A stretch of 64,000 nucleotides of DNA from Muraenolepis orangiensis (taxonomy: Eukaryota > Chordata > Actinopteri > Gadiformes > Muraenolepididae): assembly GCA_027704905.1 (NCBI GenBank), contig CM051015.1, positions 11,364,395 through 11,428,394 on the forward strand, given 5' to 3'. A program made the translations under genes and the position numbers. Shown here in pieces: positions 62,868-64,000 of this stretch. The notes below the pieces were generated by a model that searched no databases, was not told the origin of the DNA, and saw only the letters and a program-made list of their open reading frames with translations. Each line of letters begins with the position of its first letter. Position 1 is the stretch's first letter.

Positions 62868-64000
62868 TAGATGGAGGGGTGAGGTAGGGAGGGAGGAAGA
62901 GAGGGAGGGAGGAAGGGAGGAAGAGAGGGAGGGAGGGATGAACGGAGGAAGTGAGGAAGGAAGAGAGGGAGGGAGGGAGGAAGAGAGAGAGAGAGAGAAT
63001 GAGTGAGGAAGAGAGGGAGGGAACGAGTGAGGATGAGAGATACAGACGCAGGGAGGGAGGAAGGAAGATGGGGAGGAAGTGAGGATGGAAAAGACAGACG
63101 GAGGAAGTGAGAAAAGAAGGGGGAGGGAGGGCGTGAGGAAGGAAGTGAGGAGTGAGGAAGGAAGAGAAGGAGGGAGGGAGTGAAGAAGGAAGAGAATGAG
63201 GGAGGGAGTGAGGAAGGAGGAGAGGAGGGGGGGAGTGAGGAAGGAAGAGACAGACTAAGGGAGTGAGAAAGGAAGAGGGGGAGGAAGAAAGAGAAAGTGC
63301 AGGAGGGAGTCAGGAAGGGAGGAAGAGAGGAAGGGACGGGTGTGAAGAAGGAAAAGAGGGAGGGAGGGAAGAAGGAGGTGAGGGAGTGAGGAAGAAAGAG
63401 AGGAAGGGAGTGAGTGAGGAAGAAAGAGAGGAAGGGAGTGAGTGAAGGAAGGAAGGGAGTTAGGGAGTGAGGAAGGAAGAGAGGGAGGGAGGAAGGTAGG
63501 AAAAGAGGGAGGGAGTGACGAAGGGTGGAAGGGACAAAAGGAGACAGGGCGTTAGGAAGGAAGAGAGGGAGGGAGTGAGAAGGAGAAGCGGGAGGGAGTG
63601 AGGAAGGAAGAGAAGGAGGGAGGGAGTGAAGAAGGAGGAGAGGGAGGGAGTGAGGAAGGAAGGGACGGAAGAAGGGAGGGAGTGAGGAAGGAAGAGACAG
63701 AAGGAGGGAGGGAGAAGGAGAAGCGGGAGGAAGGAGGAGAGGGAGGGAGTGAGGAAGGAAGGGACGGAAGAAGGGAGGGAGTGAGGAAGGAAGAGACAGA
63801 AGGAGGGAGGGAGAGAGAGGGAGGGAGTGAGAAGGAAGAGAGGGAGGGAGTGAGGAAGGAAGGAAGGAAGAGCGGGGGGGGAGTGAGGAAGGAAGGAGAA
63901 GAGGGAGGGAGGGCTGGTCGGGGGGGGGGTGGGGAGTGGGGAAGGAAGGAAGGAGAAGAGGGAGGGAGGGCTGGTCGGTGGGGGGGGGGAGTGGGGAAGG
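62868..64000 (+). repeat. Polypurine GGGAGGAA-type satellite, open at window end
   Basis: More than 1.1 kb almost purely of A and G, made of variants of GAGGGAGGGAGTGAGGAAGG. Higher-order structure is visible: about 85 bases at 63631-63715 recur at 63730-63814 (period 99), and a unit containing GAGGGAGGGCTGGTCGG recurs with a period of 57 at 63914 and 63971. The last copies run off the window. Extreme strand asymmetry predicts triplex (H-DNA) formation. The ORF reading Arg-Glu-Gly-Lys at 63263-63445 is not a gene. Confidence 0.95.

Overview
The window is 64 kb of AT-rich eukaryotic DNA, almost certainly from a teleost fish. The evidence is several tRNA-derived SINEs of the type common in bony fish, many truncated non-LTR retrotransposon 3' ends, a hAT-like DNA transposon, very long (TG)n/(CA)n arrays (seven of 144-213 bp), and no bacterial-style gene packing. 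I see no multi-exon protein gene. It reads as a gene desert or a very large intron; which of the two cannot be decided from the sequence.

Layout. 1-9.5 kb is mostly single-copy AT-rich DNA with a poly-G tract, a perfect 22-bp triplication (4643-4708) and the first long TG array. 9.5-10.8 kb is the densest part: a minus-strand SINE joined base-to-base to a U6 snRNA pseudogene, a LINE 3' tail, and a minus-strand ORF of 102 codons that is the only protein-gene candidate. 11.5-17 kb holds a TG array, a 15-bp minisatellite, a SINE fragment, a C-rich minisatellite and LINE 3' ends. 17-36 kb is largely unique, with TG/CA arrays, LINE tails, one SINE and several hairpins. 36-48 kb contains a 59-nt hairpin, another LINE 3' end, a complete non-autonomous hAT-like element with 8-bp target-site duplications and a nested SINE (41910-42967), a further SINE, and an unexplained CpG-dense block built from CGAT-type words (about 47.13-47.58 kb). 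49.8-58.1 kb carries two reverse-transcriptase remnants, the larger (56540-58105) with motifs A, B and C but a frameshift, plus compound microsatellites. A 95-nt near-palindrome lies at 58681-58775. The last 1.1 kb is a polypurine GGGAGGAA-type satellite that runs off the window end.

Nothing here forms a pathway. The biology is that of mobile elements and simple repeats. The features most likely to be new are the U6-SINE chimera, the CpG/CGAT block, the 58.7-kb palindrome and the orphan ORF at 10.5 kb. Family names for repeats come from recognised motifs, not from a database search.
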